From the NCBI GenBank assembly GCA_965249815.1, contig CBDFMV010000002.1, positions 620,001 to 684,000 of the forward strand: 64,000 bases of DNA, read 5' to 3'. Position numbers and translations under genes: made by a program. Position 1 is the first letter of the stretch. Every line of letters begins with the position of its first letter. This DNA is from JAJAZB01 sp965249815 (GTDB taxonomy: Bacteria > Bacteroidota > Bacteroidia > Cytophagales > Spirosomataceae). Below are positions 34,778 to 43,549 of the stretch, piece after piece. The notes under the pieces were generated by a model that did no database searches, was not told where the DNA came from, and saw only the letters and a list, made by a program, of their open reading frames with translations.

Positions 34778-35581
34778 TTGAAACCTCTCCTGCTTGCGCT
34801 GTTGATCGCGCAGTCGTGCGCCAACGCGCCAAATCCCTCCCCGTCTGCCGATGTGCCCGAGGGCTGGACCCTTCGATTTGAAGAACAGTTTGACGCGGAT
34901 CTAAGCCGGTGGAATGTCTGGCAAAGCGGCGCGTTCAACGAAGAACTCCAACACTATCAGGCGGCCAACCTGCGGTTGAACGCGGGCGAACTGGCCATTG
35001 ATGCCCGTCGTGAATCGGTGATCGGGGCCACGCGGCCCACCAACCCGACCCTGAAATCGTTCGGATTTACGTCTGGGCGCATCGAATCAAAGGCCCTGTT
35101 CGGTCCCGACCAGGCGAATGGGTCCGTGCGGATCAGCGCCCGGCTCCGGGCCGCAGCCGGTTACGGCATGTGGCCGGCCTTCTGGTTGTGCGGCGACACG
35201 TGGCCGACCAACGGTGAAATCGACCTCTTCGAACTGCGTGGCCAAGAACCCTTCGAGTACGTGACCAACTACGCCTACGGCCCGGTGCCGGGCGAAAACC
35301 AGATGCCCGATGCCACGAGTCGGATTCATTCGGCAACGGACCTAACCGAAGGCTGGCACGTGTACGAATTGATCTGGACCCGGCAAACGCTGACGTTTCT
35401 GTTTGACGGCAAGGTCGTGGACGTAAAGCGGGGCGGCTCGGTTCCCGACCTGTTCGGCAAGCCCCAGCGAATTGTGCTCAACCTGGCCGTGGGCGGCAGC
35501 TTTTTTGGCTACCCGCCCGCCGAACGCATCCAACCCGGCACGTTTTACGTGGATTGGGTGCGGGTGTTTGAGGCGGAATAG
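34778..35581 (+). CDS. Glycoside hydrolase family 16 lipoprotein
   Basis: The 267-residue protein starts at a TTG and has a lipoprotein signal (MKPLLLALLIAQSC, Cys14). The GH16 beta-jelly-roll has the catalytic motif EIDLFE (Glu147 nucleophile, Glu152 acid/base) plus YGMWPAFWL and HVYELIWT. Enzymes of this family cut beta-1,3/1,4-glucans, laminarin, agarose or carrageenan; the ligand here is uncertain. It is monocistronic, with a gene-free 108-bp spacer before the next frame. Confidence 0.9.
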   Translation: MKPLLLALLIAQSCANAPNPSPSADVPEGWTLRFEEQFDADLSRWNVWQSGAFNEELQHYQAANLRLNAGELAIDARRESVIGATRPTNPTLKSFGFTSGRIESKALFGPDQANGSVRISARLRAAAGYGMWPAFWLCGDTWPTNGEIDLFELRGQEPFEYVTNYAYGPVPGENQMPDATSRIHSATDLTEGWHVYELIWTRQTLTFLFDGKVVDVKRGGSVPDLFGKPQRIVLNLAVGGSFFGYPPAERIQPGTFYVDWVRVFEAE

Positions 35582-35721
35582 CGCAATGGGACGAAGGAGA
35601 TTTCGTCGCTGTTCACCGACTTAATGCGCTCATCTACCCCTTTTTCTGCGAAAATCTGCGAAAAAAAACAGTTTTTTGAACCGACCGAATGCCACCCACC
35701 GCCCGGTTTTTTTTAAGAACG

Positions 35722-37944
35722 ATGAGTAAAATGCTGCGGTTCCGAACGCTCCGTTACCAGTTGCTGGGGGCCTTTGCCGCGACGGTGTTGCTGATTGCCA
35801 TCCGGCATTACAACGCCGCCAACGTGAACCTCGTCGACGCTATCGTGCTGGCGGGTTCGGCCCTGCTCACCTTCTTTTTTTACCTCTACACCACCCGGCG
35901 CGAACGGCTCACGCGGCGCGTGATTGCCAAAGAAAAGGAGTTGAATCAATACCTGGCGGCCATACCGGAAGGCGTCATCGTGGTCGATACCGAGCAGCGC
36001 GTGATTTTTTTGAACGACGTGGGTCAGAAGCTGCTGCGGGTGCCGGGCATCGACGACGCCCCGACCGTGGCCGATTGGGCGGGGTATTTCCGAATCAGCG
36101 ACGCCGAAACCCGGCAGTTGTATCCCCTCGACGCCCTGCCCCTCAACCGGGCCTTGCGCGCCGAAGTAGTGACCGATACCCTGCTTCTGACCGACAGCAC
36201 CGGTGAGCGCTACGTGGAAAGCCACGCCCGGCCGCTGTACAACCGGGAAGAGGATTTGGTCGGGGCGATTGCCATCTTCCGGGACGTTTCGGAAATCCGG
36301 CAGCGCGAACAGGCCCTGCAACAGGCCCGGCTGGTGGCCGAACAGGCCCTGCGCGAACGCGAACTGTTCATTGCCAACATTTCCCACGAAATTCGTACGC
36401 CGCTCAACGCCATTCTGGGGTTTTCGGAATTGCTGGACAAGAGAATTTCCGATCCGGAAAAGCGGTCGTACCTGGAGGGCATTCAGACGTCGGGCCAGAA
36501 CCTGCTGGCGCTCATCGACGATTTGCTCACCATTTCCGAACTCGAATCGGGCCAGTTCAGCCTTACGCCGGTTCCCACGCGGCTCGCCGATGTGGTGCGG
36601 GCCGTGAGCGAGCGGGTGCAACCCCGCGCCGAAGCCGGAGGCCTGCGGTACGAGGTGTCCGGCGCGGAGTTCGACCAGAGCGTGCTGGCCGACGGCCCGA
36701 GGCTGGTGCGGGTGCTGGGCAACCTGGGCGACAACGCCGTGAAGTTTACGCCGAAAGGCACCGTTGGCCTGACGGTGCGGGTGCACGCCGCCGAAGCCGG
36801 GTGGGTCAGGGCCACGTTCGCCGTCAGCGACACGGGCATCGGCATCGACGAAAAAGAGCAGTCGAGTATTTTCGACCGCTTCACCCAGCTCGCCAGCGAC
36901 CGCCTCCACCGCTCCGGCGGCACGGGGCTGGGGCTGAACATTGCCAGACAACTCGTGGAACTGATGGGCGGAAGCATCGCCGTGGAAAGCCGCACCGGCC
37001 GGGGGACGACCTTCACCGTGCAACTGCCCCTGGCGCTGGTGCCCGCCCCGCCCGAGGTGGCGACGAAAAGGAGCATGGCGCCCGGGGACATGGTTTCGCC
37101 GGACTTTCGTGTTTTGGTGGTGGAAGACAACCGGATGAACCAGCGGGTAGTCGAGGCTTTTCTGCAACGCAACGGGCTGCAACCCCGCCTGGTGGGCGAC
37201 GGCGTACAAGCCCTGCGGGTGCTGGAAAAAGAGCCGTTCGATTTGATTTTTATGGATATTCAGATGCCGAACATGGACGGCTACACCGCGACCCGCCTGA
37301 TTCGCAGCCAACTTGGCCTGTCCACGCCCGTGGTGGCGATGACGGCCTACTCGATGGCGGGAGAGCGCGAGCGGTGCCTGGAGGCGGGCATGAACGAGTA
37401 CCTCGCTAAACCGGTCAGCATGCAGCAAGTGAACGAATTGCTGCGTATTTTTGCCCCGTCAGTGGCAACGCGACTCGTCACTGGTAGCCTCGTTGAACCC
37501 GTGTCTGTTCCGGAAGAATTAGTCCACGAAGCCTACCTGATGGAAGTCACCGACGGCGACGCCGACTTGCTGAACGACATGCTGGCGGCTTTCCGGCAAG
37601 ACCTCGTGCTCAACCGCGACGCGATGCTGCGGGCCGTCGGGGTGGCCGACAACGAAGGCTTCAACCGGCTGGCGCATCGGTTTCGTTCGTCGCTGAGCGC
37701 CCTCGCACTGCTGAAAACCGCCGAACAGTTTAAGCACCTTGAAGAAACACCCGCGCTGGTACTGGCCGACGAAAAGGCCCACGTGCTGGCGCTGTTTGAG
37801 GAAATCGGCGAAGGAATACGGGCCTTGGAAGCGTTGATTGAGAAGGGAAAGCTGCCCGCGACACCCATTTCGGTTCATCCAACCCATCGCCGCGAGGCAC
37901 CCGATAAAGTAACTCTGCCAGGTTCACTTTTTCCACCTTCATGA
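35722..37944 (+). CDS. Hybrid sensor histidine kinase with PAS, receiver and HPt
   Basis: The product is about 740 residues from the ATG at 35722; an ATG at 35689 is possible. Two membrane helices (residues about 10-55) are followed by a PAS domain (YLAAIPEGVIVVDTEQRVIFLND), HisKA with His222 (SHEIRTPLNAILGF) and HATPase_c. A receiver has Asp512 (FMDIQMPNMDGY), and an HPt-like end has His652 (RLAHRFRSSLS). Thus all four phosphorelay stages can occur in one chain. It overlaps the next receiver gene by 4 bp and leads a polysaccharide locus. Confidence 0.93.
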   Translation: MSKMLRFRTLRYQLLGAFAATVLLIAIRHYNAANVNLVDAIVLAGSALLTFFFYLYTTRRERLTRRVIAKEKELNQYLAAIPEGVIVVDTEQRVIFLNDVGQKLLRVPGIDDAPTVADWAGYFRISDAETRQLYPLDALPLNRALRAEVVTDTLLLTDSTGERYVESHARPLYNREEDLVGAIAIFRDVSEIRQREQALQQARLVAEQALRERELFIANISHEIRTPLNAILGFSELLDKRISDPEKRSYLEGIQTSGQNLLALIDDLLTISELESGQFSLTPVPTRLADVVRAVSERVQPRAEAGGLRYEVSGAEFDQSVLADGPRLVRVLGNLGDNAVKFTPKGTVGLTVRVHAAEAGWVRATFAVSDTGIGIDEKEQSSIFDRFTQLASDRLHRSGGTGLGLNIARQLVELMGGSIAVESRTGRGTTFTVQLPLALVPAPPEVATKRSMAPGDMVSPDFRVLVVEDNRMNQRVVEAFLQRNGLQPRLVGDGVQALRVLEKEPFDLIFMDIQMPNMDGYTATRLIRSQLGLSTPVVAMTAYSMAGERERCLEAGMNEYLAKPVSMQQVNELLRIFAPSVATRLVTGSLVEPVSVPEELVHEAYLMEVTDGDADLLNDMLAAFRQDLVLNRDAMLRAVGVADNEGFNRLAHRFRSSLSALALLKTAEQFKHLEETPALVLADEKAHVLALFEEIGEGIRALEALIEKGKLPATPISVHPTHRREAPDKVTLPGSLFPPS

Positions 37945-38333
37945 GTACCGAAACCGAAAGCCCCACACCCCCGATCACCATCCTTGTCGCCGAGGACGAG
38001 GCGCTGATGCTGAAGATGCTCACGTACCGTCTGCAAAAAGAAGGGTACCACGTCATCACAGCCACCGACGGCAAACAGGCCCTCGATTTTCTGCGCACTT
38101 CCGTGCCCGATCTGGTCATCACCGATCTGATGATGCCCTACCACAACGGCCTTGAAATCGTCGAATTCGTCAAAAAATCACTTGGCCCGACCATCCCCGT
38201 CATCGTGCTTTCGTCGGCCGGGCAGGAGTCCAGCGTGGTGAAGGCATTCGACCTGGGTGCCGATGATTTTGCCATTAAGCCGTTCAGTCCCAACGAACTG
38301 ATGAGCCGGGTGCGCAAACACCTCGGCAAGTAG
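37941..38333 (+). CDS. Single-domain response regulator
   Basis: The 130-residue protein is a stand-alone receiver with Asp62 (VITDLMMPYHNGLE), acidic pair AEDE near residue 18 and the Lys in FAIKPFSPNEL. It has no DNA-binding or enzymatic output. ATGA overlap with the hybrid kinase shows coupling, so it probably takes phosphate from the HPt region. A protein-protein target is expected, possibly the HEAT protein or the synthase encoded just downstream. Confidence 0.92.
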   Translation: MSTETESPTPPITILVAEDEALMLKMLTYRLQKEGYHVITATDGKQALDFLRTSVPDLVITDLMMPYHNGLEIVEFVKKSLGPTIPVIVLSSAGQESSVVKAFDLGADDFAIKPFSPNELMSRVRKHLGK

Positions 38334-38408
38334 GGTAAGTGGTTGATTGGTTTCATCCCGGGCATTTACCCTGATTACCCACTCGCCCAATTGCCCATTT
38401 ACCCAAGC
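38334..38408. repeat. Inverted repeat with 'gggtaa / ttaccc' words
   Basis: gggtaagtggttgattgg is partly complementary to attacccactcgcccaattg and a further ttaccc. It lies between the receiver and HEAT genes. Confidence 0.5.
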
Positions 38409-38426
38409 ACTCCTTAACTCACTGCA

Positions 38427-39509
38427 ATGGAAGCCCTCATCGACTGGTGGAATTGGACGGACGGCCAGGCTCACCTGCGGGCGCTCCTGGTGGTACTGAC
38501 GGGGGCCTATTGCCTGGGCGCGGCGGGTCTGCTGGTGTACATCTGGGCGGTGATGATCAACCGCAAACGGCGGCAAAACCACCTATCTGCCCTGCGCAAC
38601 CGCTTTGAGGACGACGTGGCCGTGTGGCTGGCGGGCGATTTGAGCACCTGGGAATTGGGCAATCGCTTTCAGCAGGAACTCCTTGACGACGACCATGCCC
38701 GCCCCGTGCTCGTGGACGTACTCTTTGCCACGAGCAAACTCCTCCGGCGCGAATCGCAGCCGCCGCTCCGGGATCTGTTCCGCCGGTTGCTCCTGCACCG
38801 GTACTGCTTCCGGTTGCTGCGAAGCCCGCACTGGACCCGGCAGGCCTACGCCGTGAGCGTGATTGGGCAGTTGCAGTTCAAGGAAGCCTTGTCGCTGATT
38901 CGTTCCAAGCTGAAAACCCGCCGCCCCGTGCTGCGCGTGGAGGCCATCACGGCGCTGGTGGCCATGGGCGACCTTACGGGTCTGCGGCGGGTGGCCGAAA
39001 CCAGCGAACACCTCTCGGACTGGGAGCAACTGCTGTTGCTGGAGCGTCTCAAGGCCCTGGAAATCGATGAACTGCCGCCGTTTGAAGACTGGTTGGCGTC
39101 GGACCGGCCCGACTGGGTGCTGTTCGGCATCCGGCTTTGCCGACACTACAACCGCCTCGATAAAATAATGGAAATGGGTCCGCTGCTCCTGTCTGACGAC
39201 CCACGGGTGCAAATGGCCGTGTTGGGGGCCTTCGAATACCTCGGCGACCCCGACGTGGTGCCGTTTGTACGCCGGTACATCCCGACGACGACGGGCCAGT
39301 GCCTGATTCGCGCCCTGAAGCTGTTGGCCGAACTGGCGGACCGCGAGGCGATTCCGGTGCTGGCCGAGCATACCCGCCATCCCGACCCCCTCGTGAGCCG
39401 CGCCGCGCTCGATATACTCCGGCAATTGGGCCTGCCGCCGACCGAACTGGCCGTTCTGACGGGTTCAATCCCTTCCCCTTCCACCGTTTCCGTTTCCTAC
39501 CATGCTTAA
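38427..39509 (+). CDS. HEAT-repeat protein with membrane anchor
   Basis: The 360-residue protein has one N-terminal membrane helix (ALLVVLTGAYCLGAAGLLVYIW) and a cytoplasmic solenoid of HEAT-like helical pairs. Examples are TRQAYAVSVIGQLQFKEALSLI, LRVEAITALVAMGDLTGL and VQMAVLGAFEYLGDPDVV. Such proteins are scaffolds. It overlaps the GT2 synthase gene by 8 bp, so it is probably a dedicated partner linking the two-component proteins to the membrane synthase. Confidence 0.82.
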   Translation: MEALIDWWNWTDGQAHLRALLVVLTGAYCLGAAGLLVYIWAVMINRKRRQNHLSALRNRFEDDVAVWLAGDLSTWELGNRFQQELLDDDHARPVLVDVLFATSKLLRRESQPPLRDLFRRLLLHRYCFRLLRSPHWTRQAYAVSVIGQLQFKEALSLIRSKLKTRRPVLRVEAITALVAMGDLTGLRRVAETSEHLSDWEQLLLLERLKALEIDELPPFEDWLASDRPDWVLFGIRLCRHYNRLDKIMEMGPLLLSDDPRVQMAVLGAFEYLGDPDVVPFVRRYIPTTTGQCLIRALKLLAELADREAIPVLAEHTRHPDPLVSRAALDILRQLGLPPTELAVLTGSIPSPSTVSVSYHA

Positions 39510-40959
39510 CGAAGGCTTCTGGTACGACCTCCTTACCTACCTGTTTTTGGGCTACACGGTGTTTCTGATGGGGGGCTACCTGGTGTCGGCGCTCGTTTCG
39601 TACCGCACCGTCCGGCAGCACGTGGCCGAAACGTCGTTCATCAACTACCACCACATCCTGACGTCGCCGCTTTCGCCGAAGATTTCCATCATCGCCCCGG
39701 CGTTCAACGAAGCCCTCAACATCGTCGACAACGCCAAGTCGCTGCTGTCGCTCGAATACCCCGATTTTGAAGTGGTCGTGGTGAACGACGGCAGCCGGGA
39801 CGACACCCTGCAACGGCTGATTGACGCCTACCACCTCGATTTTCACCCCTACGACCTGCCGCCACGCGTGGGCTGCAACGAAATCCGGGGCGTGTACAAA
39901 TCACGTGAGCAGGCCAACTCGCACCTGACCGTGGTGGACAAGGTCAACGGCGGCAAATCCGACGCCCTCAACGCGGGCATCAACGTGTGCGCCGGGCGGC
40001 TGATTGCCTGCATCGACGTGGACTGCGTACTCGAACGCGACGCGCTGCTGCGGATGATCAAGCCGTTTCTGGAAGAAACCGAGCGGAAGGTCATCGCTAC
40101 GGGCGGCGTTATCCGGCTGGCCAACGACTGCCAGATTGAAGACGGACGCCTGCTCCGAATCCGGGTGCCCCGCTCGCTGATTGCCGCCGCCCAGGTGCTC
40201 GAATACATGCGGGCGTTTCTGCTCAGCCGGGTGTATTGGGCCAAAATCAACGGCCTGCTGCTGGTGTCGGGCGCGCTGGGGATGTTCGACAAGGAGACCG
40301 TCATCGAGGCGGGCGGCTACTCCCGCGATACCGTCGGCGAAGACATGGAGCTTGTCATTCGGATGCGGCGAATCATGGAAGAAAAAGGCCAGCCGTACGC
40401 CGTGCGCTATATTCCCGACCCACTTTGCTGGACCGAAGGCCCCTCGAAATGGAAGGTGCTCGGTCGGCAGCGCAACCGCTGGACCCGCGGCATGATGGAT
40501 TCGCTGCGGTTTCACCGGAAATTGTTTTTCAACCCGGCCTACGGCACGATGGGCATGGTGAGTTTTCCGCACTGGGTTTTTTACGAATGGCTGGCCCCGA
40601 TTGTTGAAACCGCCGGTCTGGTGTACTGCGTCGTGCTGATGCTCACGGGAAACCTCGACTACGGGCAGTTTCTCCTGCTCCTGGCCTTTGTCTACACCTT
40701 TGCGGTGTTTCTGTCGAGCCTGGCCATCTGGGTCGATCAGAAAACGTTTCTCCAGTACCAAAGCAAGCGCGATTTGGGTCGCCTGCTGCTGGTGGCGATG
40801 GTCGAGCCGTTTTTTTACCACCCCTTCGTGGTGTACAGCGCCATCCGCGGCAACATCGATTATTTGCGGGGCAAAAAAGGCTGGGGTTCGATGACCCGCG
40901 CCGGCCTGAGCCGCCCCGTGCCCGCTGCCACACCCACCCCCGCAACCCCCGTTCCCTGA
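39502..40959 (+). CDS. Processive GT2 polysaccharide synthase (PgaC/HasA-like)
   Basis: The 485-residue membrane glycosyltransferase has an N-terminal helix, then a GT2 catalytic domain with VVVNDGSRDDT, the DxD-like DVDCVLERDA, the acceptor motif EDMELVIRM and the processivity motif QRNRW. Three or four C-terminal helices follow. This is the design of PgaC, hyaluronan and cellulose-like synthases that make and extrude a beta-linked polymer. The sugar cannot be decided. It is coupled to the HEAT gene and followed by an outer-membrane TPR/barrel gene. Confidence 0.9.
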   Translation: MLNEGFWYDLLTYLFLGYTVFLMGGYLVSALVSYRTVRQHVAETSFINYHHILTSPLSPKISIIAPAFNEALNIVDNAKSLLSLEYPDFEVVVVNDGSRDDTLQRLIDAYHLDFHPYDLPPRVGCNEIRGVYKSREQANSHLTVVDKVNGGKSDALNAGINVCAGRLIACIDVDCVLERDALLRMIKPFLEETERKVIATGGVIRLANDCQIEDGRLLRIRVPRSLIAAAQVLEYMRAFLLSRVYWAKINGLLLVSGALGMFDKETVIEAGGYSRDTVGEDMELVIRMRRIMEEKGQPYAVRYIPDPLCWTEGPSKWKVLGRQRNRWTRGMMDSLRFHRKLFFNPAYGTMGMVSFPHWVFYEWLAPIVETAGLVYCVVLMLTGNLDYGQFLLLLAFVYTFAVFLSSLAIWVDQKTFLQYQSKRDLGRLLLVAMVEPFFYHPFVVYSAIRGNIDYLRGKKGWGSMTRAGLSRPVPAATPTPATPVP

Positions 40960-40997
40960 CCCACCGGGGCGCAATACCGCGCCCGTTTTGATCGCTT

Positions 40998-42293
40998 ATG
41001 AACCCTTTTTTACCTTTTTCTCCCAACCACTTCGCCCGCCCCCGGGGCCGGTTTGTGCCGTGGCTGGCCGTTTTTTTCCTGCTTGCAAAAACGCCGCTGG
41101 TGGCCCAGACCACCGACCCGGACGAACTCTTCCGGCAGGCCCGCGAGGCGGCTTTTGAACACAAAGACTACCCGAAGGCCATTGCACTCTGCCAGCAGGT
41201 GCTCACCCGCAGCCCGACCTACCACGACGTGCGCAACTTCCTGGGCCGGATTTACACCTGGACCGACAAGCCCGACGACGCCCGGCAGCAGTTCGACACG
41301 GTGCTGAAGGGCGATTCGACCAATAAAGACGCTTACAGCGCCCTGACCGACCTCAACTACTGGAACGACCGCTCCGAGGAGGCGCTGGGTTACGTCAACC
41401 ACGGCCTGCGTTTTTACCCCACCGACGAAGAACTGCTCCTGAAAAAAGCCCGCGTGCTCAACGGCCAGAACCGCTACGCCGAAGCCAACGCCACCCTGGC
41501 CACGCTGCTGAAACACAACCCGACCAACACCGACGCCCGTACCCTCCAGGCGCGCATCCGCTGGGCGGCCAGCCGCAACACCCTCACGCTGGGCTACGAC
41601 TACCTGTATTTCAACGACCAGTACAACGATGCCCTCCACCTGGCCCCCTGGCACGTGGCCAGCGTGGCCCTCGGCCACCAGACCCGCTACGGTTCGCTGA
41701 TTGGCCGGGTCAATTACGCGCACCGGTTTGCCCAGAACGGGGTGCAGTTTGAGGTGGACGCCTACCCGCGCATCAGCCCGACGTTTTACGCGTACGTCAA
41801 CGCGGGCGTTTCCAGCGGCCAGCCCGCGTTCCCGAAGTTCCGGAGCGGCTTTTCGCTCTACGCCAACTTGCCCAAAAGTTTTGAGGGCGAAGCGGGCTTT
41901 CGCCTGCTTCAGTTTAGCACCAGCACCTGGATTTACACCGCCTCGGTGGGCAAATACTACAAAAGCTGGTGGTTCAACCTGCGCACCTACCTCGTGCCCG
42001 CCTCGCCCGAATGGTCGAAGTCGCTCATTGGCACGGTGCGCTACTACTTCGGCGGGGCCGACGATTACATCGACTTTGCCGGGGGCAGTGGCATTTCGCC
42101 CGATGAAACCCGCAACGTGCTGCTCGAAGGCTCCCGGCAACTGCACTCGCTGCGGTTCGGGTCGGAGTTCCGGAAGAGCATCCGGCGGGTCAACGTGATT
42201 TCGCTCAACGCCTCCTACCTCGGGCAGGACCTGCCCAGCGGACTGCACGGCGGGCAATTCGGGGTGGGTTGTGGCTATCGTCGCCTTTTCTGA
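40998..42293 (+). CDS. TPR plus outer membrane beta-barrel protein (YaiO/PgaA-like)
   Basis: The 431-residue protein has a signal sequence (WLAVFFLLAKTPLVAQ). Tetratricopeptide repeats span residues about 35-185 (AFEHKDYPKAIALCQQVLTRSPTYHDVRNFLGRIY). A YaiO-type barrel follows, starting near NTLTLGYDYLYFND and ending in an aromatic Phe. TPR-then-barrel is the arrangement of PgaA and BcsC, which export polysaccharides. Its place right after a GT2 synthase supports an export role. Confidence 0.87.
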   Translation: MNPFLPFSPNHFARPRGRFVPWLAVFFLLAKTPLVAQTTDPDELFRQAREAAFEHKDYPKAIALCQQVLTRSPTYHDVRNFLGRIYTWTDKPDDARQQFDTVLKGDSTNKDAYSALTDLNYWNDRSEEALGYVNHGLRFYPTDEELLLKKARVLNGQNRYAEANATLATLLKHNPTNTDARTLQARIRWAASRNTLTLGYDYLYFNDQYNDALHLAPWHVASVALGHQTRYGSLIGRVNYAHRFAQNGVQFEVDAYPRISPTFYAYVNAGVSSGQPAFPKFRSGFSLYANLPKSFEGEAGFRLLQFSTSTWIYTASVGKYYKSWWFNLRTYLVPASPEWSKSLIGTVRYYFGGADDYIDFAGGSGISPDETRNVLLEGSRQLHSLRFGSEFRKSIRRVNVISLNASYLGQDLPSGLHGGQFGVGCGYRRLF

Positions 42294-42294
42294 C

Positions 42295-43470
42295 ATGAAA
42301 AAAATCACCTTCCCGCGCGTACTGTTCGTGTTGTTGCTCCTGCTGCCGCTCTGGATGTGGCTGGCCTGGCTGCTCACCCCCGAACGCAAGATGGTGGCGG
42401 CCATCGTCGATAAAACCGTGCTCGACAACCACGGCCAGGAGCATATTTCGCTCACGTGGATTCTCAACCACGAGCGGTTTACCAAAACCCGTGACCAGGC
42501 CTACGCCTCCGCCCACGACTACTTCGGGTTTTTCCCCCTCGCCGACCGGAAGTTCCGCCTCAAGGGCCTCGAACGGCTCTCGACCACGCAACTCGACCAG
42601 CTCAGCACCGAAGCCGACCTGGCCTACTACACCGACACCTACGGCATTTACAAACAGGAATGGTACGCAGGCACTCCGCAAACCGAGCGATCGGGCATGA
42701 TTTACGGCGGCATGACCCGGAAAGACGTGGCGTTTTTGCAGAAGATGAAAGCGCGCCACAAGCTCGTACTGGCCGAATTCAACGACATCAATTCCCCGAC
42801 CGACCCCGGCGTGCGCCAGCAGTTCGAGGCCACCTTCGGCCTGCGCTGGACGGGCTGGATTGGCCGGTATTTCGCCTCGCTCGATACCATGACCAACGAG
42901 GAACTGCCCCGCTGGCTGGTGCGCAATTACCGGCGGCAACACGGGGGACAGTGGCCGTTTCACCAGGGCGGCGTGGCGTTTGTGTCGGAAGGCGATCAGG
43001 TGGTGGTGCTCGAAGACGGCGCCCACCTGAACCGGGTCAGTCCGTTCATGGAAACGGGCAAGTTTGGGCAGCAGGAATACGGCCTTCCCAACCGGATTCG
43101 CTACACGTACTGGTTCGACGTGCTCCAGAACAACCCGCGCATCAACCGCGAAGTGGCCTCGTACCAGCTTTACACGACCGAAGCGGGCAAGGCCGAATTG
43201 CGCCGGAGCGGGTTGCCGGAGCGGTTTCCGGCTATCCTGATGCACAAGGCAGCCGACTACGAGTTTTACTACTTCGCGGGCGATTTCTGCGACAGCCCCA
43301 TCAACCTGCTCTCAGCGCATTTCCGGGGAATCAACCTGATTTCACCTATTTTTTACTGGGCCGAAGGCAGCACCGAGCGCAAGAGTTTTTTCTGGCGCGT
43401 ATACCGCCCGATGGTGACGAAAATTCTGAAGGATTACTACGCGCGGAAGGTGGAGAAGATCAAGGATTGA
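42295..43470 (+). CDS. Membrane-anchored protein of unknown function in the polysaccharide locus
   Basis: The 391-residue protein has an N-terminal membrane helix (VLFVLLLLLPLWMWLAWLL). Its large extracytoplasmic domain is rich in aromatic residues (FGLRWTGWIGRYFASLD, HGGQWPFHQGGVAFV). Acidic/His-containing motifs such as VLAEFNDINSPTDP and FYYFAGDFCDSPINLL could bind metal or sugar. I do not recognise the family. It starts 1 bp after the preceding stop, so it is part of the operon; a polymer-modifying role (as PgaB has in the Pga system) is only an inference. Confidence 0.7.
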   Translation: MKKITFPRVLFVLLLLLPLWMWLAWLLTPERKMVAAIVDKTVLDNHGQEHISLTWILNHERFTKTRDQAYASAHDYFGFFPLADRKFRLKGLERLSTTQLDQLSTEADLAYYTDTYGIYKQEWYAGTPQTERSGMIYGGMTRKDVAFLQKMKARHKLVLAEFNDINSPTDPGVRQQFEATFGLRWTGWIGRYFASLDTMTNEELPRWLVRNYRRQHGGQWPFHQGGVAFVSEGDQVVVLEDGAHLNRVSPFMETGKFGQQEYGLPNRIRYTYWFDVLQNNPRINREVASYQLYTTEAGKAELRRSGLPERFPAILMHKAADYEFYYFAGDFCDSPINLLSAHFRGINLISPIFYWAEGSTERKSFFWRVYRPMVTKILKDYYARKVEKIKD

Positions 43471-43549
43471 ATGAAGGAATGAGTGAATGAATGAATACAG
43501 GCTGCCTTTCTATTCATTCACTCATTCTTTCATTCAATCATTCTCTCTA
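43466..43549. repeat. Long inverted repeat of 'gaatgaa / ttcattc' units
   Basis: gaatgaaggaatgagtgaat is complementary to the pyrimidine arm attcattcactcattctttc downstream, with short tandem tgaa units inside each arm. It lies between the convergent polysaccharide operon and the LTA-synthase-like gene and could terminate both. Confidence 0.7.

Noticed and set aside
43466..43549. Short tandem tgaa units as a possible CRISPR-like or satellite array
   Set aside because: The units form two complementary arms of one inverted repeat; there are no spacers or regular period.
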